Source: Cryptomeria japonica
Taxonomy: Eukaryota; Streptophyta; Pinopsida; Cupressales; Cupressaceae
Direction: 5' to 3'
DNA length: 22,500 nt
Assembly: GCF_030272615.1 (NCBI RefSeq)
Contig: NW_026728913.1
Coordinates: 235,001-257,500 of the forward strand
Position numbers and translations under genes: made by a program. The notes under the pieces are model-generated. The model was given only the letters and a program-made list of their open reading frames with translations. It was not told the DNA's origin and did not search any database. Positions 1-9,133 of this stretch are shown here, one piece after another (position 1 is the stretch's first letter; every line of letters begins with the position of its first letter).

Positions 1-660
1 AGAAGAGAGCTCGCTCACGGGAGAGAGAAGCCAAGGAGACCACGAGAGTGCTGAGAGTGGGACAGCGCTGAATAGGCGGGAGAAGCCTGCGCGTATAAAC
101 GGAGATATATATCCAATTGCAACGAAGGAACGTGCCAAAGATCGAGAACAATGGCAGAAATGCTAGTAACGTGCACTTCGGGACCAACGCATCACCGGAA
201 GACAACCGCCAAACATCGAAAGAGTCGCGATGCTCCGCAACCTACGTGCAAAGCGGTCGCACACCGGGTAAGGGAGTGAGAGCCCCAAACATAGCTGGGC
301 GAGGCGCTCACTCCGCTCTTTAATATCTCGTTAATACCGCCAAGGAAATGGCACAAGCACACACACACAAGCATCCTCGGAAGAGGACAGTTCGAGTGAC
401 AGGTCAAATCCAAGAGTTCCGAAGACTACCTCCAGGAACAATCGGGAACAAGACCGATTACAAGTCGTCGAGTCTGTTACTGGGCGAACACGAGATGCGC
501 ACAGGAAATCGATCAGCCCTCACAATGGCCCAAGGCCAGAGATCGGACTGCTACGATTTACCCCAACAATCATCGTGCCACTCTTCGCAGAGAGGTGATA
601 GACGCCAACGAGCCCGCGCATAGCAATCGAGGTGTAAAAAGGGCGTTGAAGGCAGGAAGC
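1..660. other. Low-repeat spacer, presumed 5'ETS; no gene seen
   Basis: No recognisable gene, RNA or tandem array. The short open frames here have no detectable domain. The segment holds a local AT-rich patch (GAGATATATATCC near 102-114) and one isolated copy of the motif GCATAGCAATCG near 618, which recurs through the repeats to the right. If the 35S unit is read on the - strand, this is the part of the external transcribed spacer nearest 18S. The 18S 5' end (complement of TACCTGGTTGATCC) is not inside the window, so this assignment is inference. Confidence 0.4.
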
Positions 661-837
661 CTGGACGAAAGAGGCTACGAGGTCACCTCGAAGCGGTCTA
701 AGAATCGGGCGCACTTGGGGCGACTACCAGTGCCAACCCCTTATCCCGCGGTGCGTCCGACACACAGAAATTTCCAAGGCGGCCAAGGAGCCTCCCCGCA
801 TAGCAATCGGGGTGTGAGGTTACGGATGCAGCATTGA
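661..837. repeat. Diverged solitary unit of the 188-bp repeat
   Basis: It carries the same ordered blocks as the 188-bp array: AGCGGTC, CGACTACCAGTGCCAA (near 721-736), CCCCTTATCCCGCG, CAAGGCGGCCAAGGAGCC and CGCATAGCAATCGGGGTG. Several substitutions separate it from the array consensus. It lies about 500 bp from the main array, as expected for an edge unit that has escaped homogenisation. Confidence 0.7.
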
Positions 838-1100
838 TAGCAATCGAGGTGTGAGGCGAAGGATGCAGAAGTGAGAGCCGAGGGATGTAGCAGAGATAGC
901 AATCGGGGTGTGTGATGCAGAAGAGATAGCAATCGAGGTGTGCGGTGGGAAGGGCCCAGCAGCCAGAATGCATGAAGCGACGGATGAAGCAGTGATGACA
1001 ACCGGGCTGTGAGGAAAGGAGGGATGCAGCCAAGAAAGCAATCAGGGCTCGAGGCAAGGGATGCATCAAGGATAGCAATCATGTTGTGAGGCGAGATTCC
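838..1100. repeat. Short degenerate repeats built on GATAGCAATCGRGGTGTGAG
   Basis: The motif GATAGCAATCG or a variant starts near 836, 895, 925, 993, 1034 and 1071, at irregular spacings of about 30-68 bp. It is usually followed by GTGTGAGG and GGATGCAG. The motif is one block of the 188-bp unit, so this looks like local amplification of that block only. Overlapping - strand open frames reflect the repeat and are not credible genes. Confidence 0.6.
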
Positions 1101-1342
1101 AAAGGCTAAACGTGAGAGGCTGCAGGGTCGACTCAGAGAGGTCTATGCATGTGAGAGGCTGAAAGCAAGGTCGACTCGGAGCGGTCTATGCATCGGGCGC
1201 GCTTGGGGCGACTACCAGTGCCAACCCCTTATCCCGCGACGCGTCCGACAAAGAGAACGTTCCAAGGCGGCAGAGGAGGTTACCAGCCGAAGGATGCAGT
1301 AGCAATAACAGGTATAGTTCCGCGGCGGCCGAGAAGACTCAC
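1101..1342. repeat. Diverged partial 188-bp units at the left edge of the array
   Basis: Two incomplete passes over the repeat are visible: GGCTGCAGGGTCGACTC then GGTCTATGCATG, followed by a second GGTCGACTCGGAGCGGTC running into GCGACTACCAGTGCCAACC and CGACGCGTCCGAC. Block order is kept but lengths differ from 188 bp. This is the transition between the minisatellite to the left and the regular array to the right. Confidence 0.6.
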
Positions 1343-4300
1343 CGCATAGGAATCGGGATGCGAGGCGAGGGATGCGGCGGGAAGGCCCCGACGGCTAAAC
1401 GGAAGAGGCTGCAGGGCCGCCTCGGAATGGTCCAAGCATCGGATGCGATTGGGACGACTACCAGTGCCAACCCCTTATCCCGCGATGCGTCCGATACACA
1501 GATAGTTCCAAGGCGGCCGAGGAGCCTCACCGCATATCAATCGGGGTGCGAGGCGAGGGATGGGGCGGGAAGGCCCCAACGGCTAGACGGAAGAGGCTTC
1601 AGGGCCACCTCGGAATGGTCCAAGCATCGGACGCGCTTGGGGCGACTGCCAGTGCCAACCCCTTATCCCGCGATGCGTCCGATACACAGATGGTTCCAAG
1701 GCGGCCGAGGAGCCTCACCGCATAGCAATCGGGGGTGCGAGGCGAGGGATGGGGCGGGAAGGCCCCAACGGCTAGACGGAAGAGGCTTCAGGGCCGCCTA
1801 GGAATGGTCCAAGCATCGGACACGCTTGGGGCGACTACCAGTGACAGCCCCCTATCCCGCGATGCGTCCGATACGAAGATGGTTCCAAGGCGGCCGAGGA
1901 GCCTCACCGCATAGCAATCGGGGTGCGAGGTGGGGGATGCGGCGAGATGGCCCCAACGGCTAGACGGAAGAGGCCACAGGGCCGCGTCGGAATAGTCCAA
2001 GCATCGGACGCGCTTGGGGCGACTACCAGTGACAACCCCTTATCCCGCGATGCGTCCGATACGAAGATAGTTCCAAGGCGGCCGAGGAGCCTCACCGCAT
2101 AGCAATCGGGGTGCGAGGTGGGGGATGCGGCGAGATGGCCCCAACGGCTAGACGGAAGAGGCTGCAGGGCCGCCTCGGAATAGTCCAAGCATCGGACGCG
2201 CTTGGGGCCACTACCAGTGACAACCCCTTATCCCGCGATGCGTCCGATACGAAGATAGTTCCAAGGCGGCCGAAGAGCCTCACCGCATAGCAATCGGGGT
2301 GCGAGGTGGGGGATGCGGCGAGATGGCCCCAACGGCTAGACGGAAGAGGCCACAGGGCCGCCTCGGAATAGTCCAAGCATCGGACGCGCTTGGGGCGACT
2401 ACCAGTGACAACCCCTTATCCCGCGATGCGTCCGATACGAAGATAGTTCCCAGGCGGCCGAGGAGCCTCACCGCATAGCAATCGGGGTGCGAGGCGAGGG
2501 ATGCGGCGAGATGGCCCCAAAGGCTAGACGGAAGAGGCTGCAGGGCTGCCTCGGAATAGTCCAAGCATCGGACGCGCTTGGGGCGACTACCACTGCCAAC
2601 CCCTTATCCCGCGATGCGTCCGATACACAGATAGTTCTGAGGCGGCCGAGGAGGTGGGGGATGCAGCGAGATGGCCCCAACGGCTAGACGGAAGAGGCTG
2701 CAGGGCCGCCTCGGAATAGTCCAAGCATCGGACGCGCTTGGGGCGACTACCAGTGACAACCCCTTATCCCGCGATGCGTCCGATACACAGATAGTTCCGA
2801 GGCGGCCAAGGAGCCTCACCGCATAGCAATCGTGGTGCGAGGTGGGGGATGCGGCGAGATGGCCCCAACGGCTAGACGGAAGAGGCTGCAGGGCCGCCTC
2901 GGAATGGTCCAAGCATCGGATGCGCTTGGGGCGACTACCACTGCCAACCCCTTATCCCGCGATGCGTCCGATACACAGATAGTTCCAAGGCGGCCGAGGA
3001 GCCTCACAGCATAGCAATCAGGGTGCGAGGCGAGGGATGCGGCGAGAAAGCCCCAACGGCTAGAGGGAAGAGGCTTCAGGTCCGCCTCGGAATGGTCCAA
3101 GCATCGGACGCGCTTGGGGCGACTACCAGTGACAACCCCTTATCCCGCGACGCGTCCGATACACAGATAGTTCCAAGGCGGCCGAGGAGCCTCACCGCAT
3201 AGCAATCGGGGTGCGAGGCGAGGGATGCGGCGAGAAGGACCCAACGGCTACACGGAAGAGGCTTCGGGGCCGCCTCGGAATGGTCCAAGCATCGGACGCG
3301 CTTGGGGCGACTACCAGTGACAACCCCTTATCCCGCGACGCGTCCGATACACAGATAGTTCCAAGGCGGCCGAGGAGCCTCACCGCATAGCAATCGGGGT
3401 GCGAGGCGAGGGATGCGGCGAGAAGGACCCAACGGCTAGACGGAAGAGGCTTCGGGGCCGCCTCGGAATGGTCCAAGCATCGGACGCGCTTGGGGCGACT
3501 ACCAGTGACAACCCCTTATCCCGCGACGCGTCCGATACACAGATAGTTCCAAGGCGGCCGAGGAGCCTCACCGCATAGCAATCGGGGTGCGAGGCGAGGG
3601 ATGCGGCGAGAAGGACCCAACGGCTAGACGGAAGAGGCTTCGGGTCCGCCTCGGAATGGTCCAAGCATCGGACGCGCTTGGGGCGACTACCAGTGACAAC
3701 CCCTTATCCCGCGACGCGTCCGATACACAGATAGTTCCAAGGCGGCCGAGGAGCCTCACCGCATAGCAATCGGGGTGCGAGGCGAGGGATGCGGCGAGAA
3801 GGACCCAACGGCTAGACGGAAGAGGCTTCGGGTCCGCCTCGGAATGGTCCAAGCATCGGACGCGCTTGGGGCGACTACCAGTGACAACCCCTTATCCCGC
3901 GACGCGTCCGATACACAGATAGTTCCAAGGCGGCCGAGGAGCCTCACCGCATAGCAATCGGGGTGCGAGGCGAGGGATGCGGCGAGAAGGACCCAACGGC
4001 TAGACGGAAGAGGCTTCGGGTCCGCCTCGGAATGGTCCAAGCATCGGACGCGCTTGGGGCGACTACCAGTGACAACCCCTTATCCCGCGACGCGTCCGAT
4101 ACACAGATAGTTCCGAGGCGGCCGAGGAGCCTCACCGCATAGCAATCGGGGTGCGAGGCGAAGGATGCGGCGAGAAGGACCCAACGGCTAGACGGAAGAG
4201 GCTTCGGGTCCGCCTCGGAATGGTCCAAGCATCGGACGCGCTTGGGGCGACTACCAGTGACAACCCCTTATCCCGCGACGCGTCCGATACACAGATAGTT

Positions 4301-5290
4301 CCAAGGCGGCCGAGGAGCCTCACCGCATAGCAATCGGGGTGCGAGGCGAGGGATGCGGCGAGAAGGACCCAACGGCTAGACGGAAGAGGCTTCAGGGCCG
4401 CCTCGGAATGGTCCAAGCATCGAACGCGCTTGGGGCGACTACCAGTGACAACCCCTTATCCCGCGACGCGTCCGATACACAGATAGTTCCGAGGCGGCCG
4501 AGGAGCCTCACCGCATAGCAATCGGGGTGCGAGGCGAGGGATGCGGCGAGAAGGACCCAACGGCTAGACGGAAGAGGCTTCAGGGCCGCCTCGGAATGGT
4601 CCAAGCATCGGACGCGCTTGGGGCGACTACCAGTGACAACCCCTTATCCCGCGACGCGTCCGATACACAGATAGTTCCGAGGCGGCCGAGGAGCCTCACC
4701 GCATAGCAATCGGGGTGCGAGGCGAGGGATGCGGCGAGAAGGACCCAACGGCTAGACGGAAGAGGCTTCAGGGCCGCCTCGGAATGGTCCAAGCATCGGA
4801 CGCGCTTGGGGCGACTACCAATGACAACCCCTTATCCCGCGACGCGTCCGATACACAGATAGTTCCGAGGCGGCCGAGGAGCCTCACCGCATAGCAATCG
4901 GGGTGCGAGGCGAGGGATGCGGCGAGAAGGACCCAACGGCTAGACGGAAGAGGCTTCAGGGCCGCCTCGGAATGGTCCAAGCATCGGACGCGCTTGGGGC
5001 GACTACCAGTGACAACCCCTTATCCCGCGACGCGTCCGATACACAGATAGTTCCGAGGCGGCCGAGGAGCCTCACCGCATAGCAATCGGGGTGCGAGGCG
5101 AGGGATGCGGCGAGAAGGACCCAACGGCTAGACGGAAGAGGCTTCAGGGCCGCCTCGGAATGGTCCAAGCATCGGACGCGCTTGGGGCGACTACCGTTGC
5201 CAACCCCTTATCCCGCGATGCGTCTGATACACAGATAGTTCCGAGGCGGCCGAGGAGCCTCACCGCATAGCAATCGGGTTGCGAGGCAGA
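1343..5290. repeat. Tandem array of about 21 units of 188 bp
   Basis: The motif CCGCATAGCAATCGGGGTGC recurs every 188 bp across the array. Each unit runs in order: GCATAGCAATCGGGG, GAGGCGAGGGATGCGGCGAG, ACCCAACGGCTAGACGGAAG, CCTCGGAATGGTCCAAGC, GCGACTACCAGTGACAACC, TTATCCCGCGACGCGTCCG, AGGCGGCCGAGGAGCCTCA. Units from about 3010 to 5280 are nearly identical. Units from about 1900 to 3000 form a subtype with GATGCGTCC and often GATACGAAG. One unit near 2640-2660 lacks 28 bp (the GCATAGCAATCG block). In the inferred geometry the array lies downstream of the last promoter, inside the 5'ETS. The 70-94 codon open frames on the - strand simply repeat with the array. Confidence 0.93.
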
Positions 5291-5525
5291 TTATTGGGAA
5301 GGGAACCCCCTGGGATGCGGCTCAAGCAGTGCCCAAAGGGACTGGAATGCGGAATCACATCGAGAGACCCAAATGCTATACGAGGGCTCAAATCGAATTA
5401 TCGATTTGGCCACGACATGGACGCATCGGAACGACTACCTTTGCCGAACCACTCGCAATTGCATCCATACCGAAACCAATAGACATTTCCGTTAGAGCCC
5501 TCGCATAGCATTCGGGAATCTCGCA

Positions 5526-5615
5526 TGCCCCTCTAAATCGACCAATGCTGGCGCTCAATGAAAATCCGAGCGCTACCACCGTTCGAGCGCCAGCATTGGT
5601 CGAGTTAGAGGGGCA
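5526..5615 (-). promoter_or_regulatory. Near-perfect 31-bp inverted repeat just downstream of promoter copy 1
   Basis: The left arm 5526-5556 and right arm 5585-5615 are reverse complements at 30 of 31 positions by hand count (mismatch 5537/5604), around a 28-nt loop. In a - strand transcript starting near 5647 the hairpin would begin at about +33. The loop contains ATCCGAGCG, which is also in the loops of the two sister foldbacks. The function is unknown; it could act in RNA (structure, processing, stalling) or as a DNA cruciform. Confidence 0.8.
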
Positions 5616-5636
5616 CGGGGGAGAATGCTCCAGTCA

Positions 5637-5670
5637 ACACCTCCCCTATATAAGTTATTTGTCCGATTCT
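5637..5670 (-). promoter_or_regulatory. Pol I-like promoter core, copy 1 (presumed gene promoter)
   Basis: The - strand core TATATAGGGG occupies 5652 down to 5643, preceded on that strand by ACAAATAACT. It fits the plant Pol I initiation consensus, where the start is usually the A before the G run (here the complement of 5647). It is the copy nearest the presumed 18S and has no further copy downstream, so it is the best candidate for the main 35S promoter. Initiation is untested. Confidence 0.65.
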
Positions 5671-6010
5671 CGCACAACCGTAGTCTGCCTCGTCGAATCA
5701 AACAACGGTCCCAGATTCCGACTTCCGTTCCGTAGAGACCCAAAAGCTAGATGGAGGCTCGCAAGAAAGAGAGTCGGCGCATAGCAATCGGGTTTCTCGA
5801 ACGTTTAGGGACCGAGCTCACTTGCGGATAGGGCAAAATCCGCCAAGCAACCCAAAAGCTAGACGGGGGCTCGAATCGAATCGCCTAGGCGGCCACAACA
5901 ACGACGTGTTGGATCGACTACCAGTGCCAAACCATTCAGCAAGACTAGTCTGTGTCGAGGCCGGATAGAGATTCTCAGAGAGCGCCCGCATAGCATTTAG
6001 GAGACCTGCC

Positions 6011-6105
6011 GCGTCCCTCACACTCGACAAATGGTGGTGCACGTTTATAAATCCGAGCGATCCCAACCCTTTCAAGCACCAACATCGGTCGAGATAGAGG
6101 GGCAC
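6011..6105 (-). promoter_or_regulatory. Imperfect foldback downstream of promoter copy 2
   Basis: Arms 6011-6040 and 6076-6105 pair at about 22 of 30 positions by hand count, with 9 of the 10 positions next to the loop paired. The 35-nt loop contains ATCCGAGCG. The right arm ends about 32 nt from the presumed start at 6137, the same geometry as copy 1. Confidence 0.65.
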
Positions 6106-6126
6106 GGAGGGGGCTGCGTGAGACAA

Positions 6127-6160
6127 CACAGTCCCCTATATAAGTTATTTGTCCGATTCT
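6127..6160 (-). promoter_or_regulatory. Pol I-like promoter core, copy 2
   Basis: TATATAGGGG on the - strand at 6142 down to 6133, followed by ACTGTG instead of the usual AGGTGT. The upstream ACAAATAACT is kept. It belongs to the R-type set (AAGTTATTT on the + strand), shared only with copies 1 and 3. Confidence 0.6.
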
Positions 6161-6451
6161 CACACATCCGAAGAATGGTCATCAAATCGGACAACAGCCC
6201 AAACTTCCGACTTCCGTCCCAGAAAGCCCAAGAGCTATCTAAAACGTTCATGGCCGGAACTCGATCGCGGCTATACCAGTCCGCCAAGCAACCCAAAAGC
6301 TAGACTGGAGCTCTAGTCGAATCACCTCTGTGGCCATTGCAAGGACGTGTTGGAGCGACTACCATTGCCGAACCATTCCGCAGGTCGAGTCCATACCAAG
6401 GCCGCATAGAGATTCACGATGAGCTCCTGCATAGCAATCAGGAGACTTGCC

Positions 6452-6545
6452 GTGTCCATCACAATCGATAAATCCTGGTGCAAGATTTTTGCATCCGAGC
6501 GCTCCAACCAGTCGAGCACCAGCATCAATCGACATAAACGGGCAC
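6452..6545 (-). promoter_or_regulatory. Imperfect foldback downstream of promoter copy 3
   Basis: Arms 6452-6481 and 6516-6545 pair at about 20 of 30 positions by hand count. The loop-proximal CTGGTGC/GCACCAG pairs fully. Copy 1 has CTGGCGC/GCGCCAG at the same place, a C:G to T:A pair change on both arms. The loop contains ATCCGAGCG. Confidence 0.6.
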
Positions 6546-6567
6546 GGGGGGAGGATGCTCGAGAACA

Positions 6568-6601
6568 CTACCTCCCCTATATAAGTTATTTGTCCGATTC
6601 T
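6568..6601 (-). promoter_or_regulatory. Pol I-like promoter core, copy 3
   Basis: TATATAGGGG on the - strand at 6583 down to 6574, followed by AGGTAGTG. R-type upstream flank (ACAAATAACT). It lies 441 bp from copy 2 and is the outermost of the three promoter-bearing modules. Confidence 0.6.
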
Positions 6602-6700
6602 CAAGCAGCCGAAGTCTGGTCATCGAATCGGGTCAAAGACCACAACTTCCGACTTTACCCACAATGCAAGTCATCGAATCGAACATCGGCCCCCGAGTCG

Positions 6701-7055
6701 GACTCCATGCGTATGTCAGGTCATCGGACCCAAATTCCGCCTTCCTGCGCATGGCGGGCCATCAATATCAACTCGGTCATCGGACCCAAACTCCGCCTTT
6801 TTGCGTATGGCACGCCTTCAAATCGGTCATCGGACCCAAATTCCGCCTTCCTGTGCATGGCGGGCCATCAACATCAACTCGGTCATCGGACCCAAATTCC
6901 GCCTTTCTGCGCATGGCACGCCATCAACTCGGTCATCGGACCCAAATTCCGCCTTCCTGCGCATGGCAGGTCATCGGACACAAATTCAGACCTCGCCAAT
7001 ATGCCTACGTATCGAATCGGTCATCGGACCCAACTTCCGACTTCATCCATACTGT
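6701..7055. repeat. 50-56 bp tandem repeats, TCATCGGACCCAAATTCCGC type
   Basis: CATCGGACCCAAA or a close variant starts near 6722, 6778, 6828, 6884, 6934, 6972 and 7022. Spacings are 56, 50, 56, 50, 38 and 50 bp. Intervening blocks include CCTTCCTGCGCATGGC and CAACTCGGT. The alternation of 56 and 50 suggests a two-unit higher-order repeat. The same block also occurs twice in every 311-bp unit to the right. Open frames across this stretch are repeat translations. Confidence 0.8.
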
Positions 7056-7112
7056 AGGGTCTTTGAGGTTGGCGCGGTGCGCTCAACCCAGGGAGTCGAC
7101 CCATCGAAGCAT

Positions 7113-7146
7113 ACACCTCCCCTATATAAGCTATTTGTCCGATTCC
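7113..7146 (-). promoter_or_regulatory. Pol I-like spacer promoter core, copy 4
   Basis: TATATAGGGG on the - strand at 7128 down to 7119, with flanks AGCT before and AGGTGTATGC after. Spacer-type (AAGCTATTT on the + strand). First of four copies at a 311-bp pitch. Confidence 0.6.
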
Positions 7147-7423
7147 CACACCTGTGTAGTTTGCACCTCTGACCAGGACATCGACCCCAACTTCCGAACT
7201 CGACTGCAACGACGGCACCAGCGCCTTGGTGCGCACCTTGCGACGCACAGTCCCAACATTCGCCTTCCTGCACATGGCAGGTCATCGGACCCAAATTCCG
7301 ACCTCGCGAGTATGCCTACATATCGAATCGGTCATCGGACCCAACTTCCGACTTCATCCATACCGTAGGGTCTTTGAGGTTGGCGCGGTGCGCTCAACCC
7401 GGGGAGTCAACCCAACGAAGCAT

Positions 7424-7457
7424 ACACCTCCCCTATATAAGCTATTTGTCCGATTCC
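7424..7457 (-). promoter_or_regulatory. Pol I-like spacer promoter core, copy 5
   Basis: TATATAGGGG on the - strand at 7439 down to 7430, with flanks identical to copy 4 over the conserved 34 bp. Confidence 0.6.
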
Positions 7458-7734
7458 CACACCTGTGTAGTTTGCACCTCCGATCAAGACATCGACCCCA
7501 ACTTCCGAACTCGCCTCCAACGACCGAACCAGCGCCTTGGTGCGCACCTTGCAACGCACAGTGCCAACATTCGCCTTCCTGCACGTGGCAGGTCATCGGA
7601 CCCAAATTCCGACCTCGCGAGTATGCCTACATATCGAATCGGTCATCGGACCCAACTTCCGACTTCATCCATACCGTAGGGTCTTTGAGGTTGGCGCGGT
7701 GCGCTCAACCCGGGGAGTCGACCCAACGAAGCAT

Positions 7735-7768
7735 ACACCTCCCCTATATAAGCTATTTGTCCGATTCC
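7735..7768 (-). promoter_or_regulatory. Pol I-like spacer promoter core, copy 6
   Basis: TATATAGGGG on the - strand at 7750 down to 7741, exactly 311 bp from copy 5, with the same flanks. Confidence 0.6.
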
Positions 7769-8045
7769 CACACCTGTGTAGCTTGCACCTCCGATCAGGA
7801 CATCGACCCCAACTTCCGAACTCGACTAAAAAGACCGCACCAGCGCCTTGGTGTGCACCTTGCAACGCACAGTGTCAACATTCGCCTTCCTGCACATGGC
7901 AGGTCATCGGACCCAAATTCCGACCTCATGAGCATACCTACTAATCGAATCGGTCATCGGACCCAACTTCCGACTTCATCCATACCGTAGGGTCTTTGAG
8001 GTTGGCGCGGTGCGCTCAACCTGGGGAGTCGACCCATCGAAGCAT

Positions 8046-8079
8046 ACACCTCCCCTATATAAGCTATTTGTCCGATTCC
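8046..8079 (-). promoter_or_regulatory. Pol I-like spacer promoter core, copy 7
   Basis: TATATAGGGG on the - strand at 8061 down to 8052. It sits in the 311-bp unit whose far part is interrupted by the 52-bp satellite about 100 bp away. Confidence 0.6.
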
Positions 8080-8165
8080 GACACCTGTGTAGTTTGCACC
8101 TCCGCTCAGGACATCGACCCCAACTTCCGAACTCGCCTGCAACGACCGAACCAGCGCCTTGGTGC

Positions 8166-8821
8166 GCACCAAAAGTGCGCACTTTTGGAGGGCACTTTTC
8201 TGCGCTCCAAAGGTGCGCACTTTTGGAGGGCACTTTTTGGAGGGCACTTTTCTGCGCTCCAAAGGTGCGCACTTTTGGAGGGCACTTTTTGGAGGGCACT
8301 TTTCTGCGCTCCAAAGGTGCGCACTTTTGGAGGGCACTTTTTGGAGGGCACTTTTCTGCGCTCCAAAGGTGCGCACTTTTGGAGGGCACTTTTTGGAGGG
8401 CACTTTTCTGCGCTCCAAAGGTGCGCACTTTTGGAGGGCACTTTTTGGAGGGCACTTTTCTGCGCTCCAAAGGTGCGCACTTTTGGAGGGCACTTTTTGG
8501 AGGGCACTTTTCTGCGCTCCAAAGGTGCGCACTTTTGGAGGGCACTTTTTGGAGGGCACTTTTCTGCGCTCCAAAGGTGCGCACTTTTGGAGGGCACTTT
8601 TTGGAGGGCACTTTTCTGCGCTCCAAAGGTGCGCACTTTTGGAGGGCACTTTTTGGAGGGCACTTTTCTGCGCTCCAAAGGTGCGCACTTTTGGAGGGCA
8701 CTTTTTGGAGGGCACTTTTCTGCGCTCCAAAGGTGCGCACTTTTGGAGGGCACTTTTGTGCACTCCAAAGGTGCGCACTTTTGGAGGGCACTTTTCCTGT
8801 GCTCCAAAGGTGCACACCTAG
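8166..8821. repeat. 52-bp satellite with near-palindromic units
   Basis: The word CTGCGCTCC begins at 8200, 8252, 8304 and on to 8720, a strict 52-bp pitch with 11 occurrences, plus variant end units (GTGCACTCC near 8759, CTGTGCTCC near 8797). Each unit is a 31 + 21 bp composite, with GGAGGGCACTTTT occurring twice. Each holds an imperfect 24-bp palindrome centred on GTGCGCAC, with 11 of 12 pairs. The array opens with the perfect palindrome AAAAGTGCGCACTTTT (8170-8185). The unit has no stop codon in any frame and 52 is not a multiple of 3, so frames of 220-336 codons run through on both strands without meaning. Confidence 0.95.
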
Positions 8822-8942
8822 GTGAGCACCTTCGACCACACCTTGTAGCACACCAAACTCTGACTTTCGACTTCATCCGCAATGCAGGGTCTTTGAGGTT
8901 GGCGCAATGCGCACAACCAGGGGAGTCGACCCATCAAACCCA

Positions 8943-8976
8943 ACACCTCCCCTATATAAGCTATTTGTCTGATTCT
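8943..8976 (-). promoter_or_regulatory. Pol I-like spacer promoter core, copy 8
   Basis: TATATAGGGG on the - strand at 8958 down to 8949, followed by AGGTGTTGGG. First copy of the 157-bp series, next to the 52-bp satellite. Confidence 0.6.
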
Positions 8977-9099
8977 CATACATGCGTAGCCTGCAGGAGC
9001 AATTAGGACATCGACCCCAACTTTCGGCTTCTAAACGAAAACAAGGTCTTTGAGGTTGGTGTAATGCGAACAACTAGGGGAGTCAACCCATCAAACCCA

Positions 9100-9133
9100 A
9101 CACCTCCCCTATATAAGCTATTTGTCTGATTCT
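9100..9133 (-). promoter_or_regulatory. Pol I-like spacer promoter core, copy 9
   Basis: TATATAGGGG on the - strand at 9115 down to 9106, 157 bp from copy 8, with the same flanks. Confidence 0.6.

Larger units (their letters stand above)
5291..6700 (-). repeat. Three diverged promoter-bearing modules (about 440-480 bp each)
   Basis: Three related modules start near 5371, 5851 and 6292 at the sequence ACCCAAAAGCTAGA or a variant. Each continues with GGC(T)CGAATCGAAT, CGACTACCxxTGCC(G/A)AACC, GCATAGCA(A/T)T, an imperfect inverted repeat, and then CCCCTATATAAGTTATTTGT. Identity between modules is moderate, unlike the homogenised arrays on either side. The first part of the module shares blocks and order with the 188-bp unit. 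On the - strand this is the promoter-proximal region nearest the presumed 18S side. A small palindrome, CAAATCGA/TCGATTTG, lies at 5389-5408. Confidence 0.75.
7056..8165 (-). repeat. 311-bp tandem repeats, each with one promoter-like core
   Basis: The block AGGGTCTTTGAGGTTGGCGC starts near 7056, 7367, 7678 and 7989, and the promoter-like cores at 7119, 7430, 7741 and 8052 are exactly 311 bp apart. Each unit carries, in + order, GGGTCTTTGAGG, the promoter core, CATCGACCCCAACTTCCGAA, CAGCGCCTTGGTGYGCACC, and a pair of CATCGGACCCAA blocks. The fourth unit is cut by the 52-bp satellite at about 8166. In the inferred orientation these are spacer-promoter repeats upstream of the gene promoter. Confidence 0.9.

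Noticed and set aside
1788-5168. Series of 70-94 codon frames on the - strand starting every 188 bp
   Set aside because: They repeat exactly with the array and shift frame between units. They overlap each other head to tail. No evidence of selection on the peptide.
1343-5290. CRISPR-like array of regular repeats
   Set aside because: The whole 188-bp unit is repeated, with no unique spacers, and the context is eukaryotic rDNA.
7954-9006. Open frames of 220-336 codons on both strands over the 52-bp array
   Set aside because: The 52-bp unit lacks stop codons in all frames and is not a multiple of three, so every frame stays open. This is a property of the satellite.
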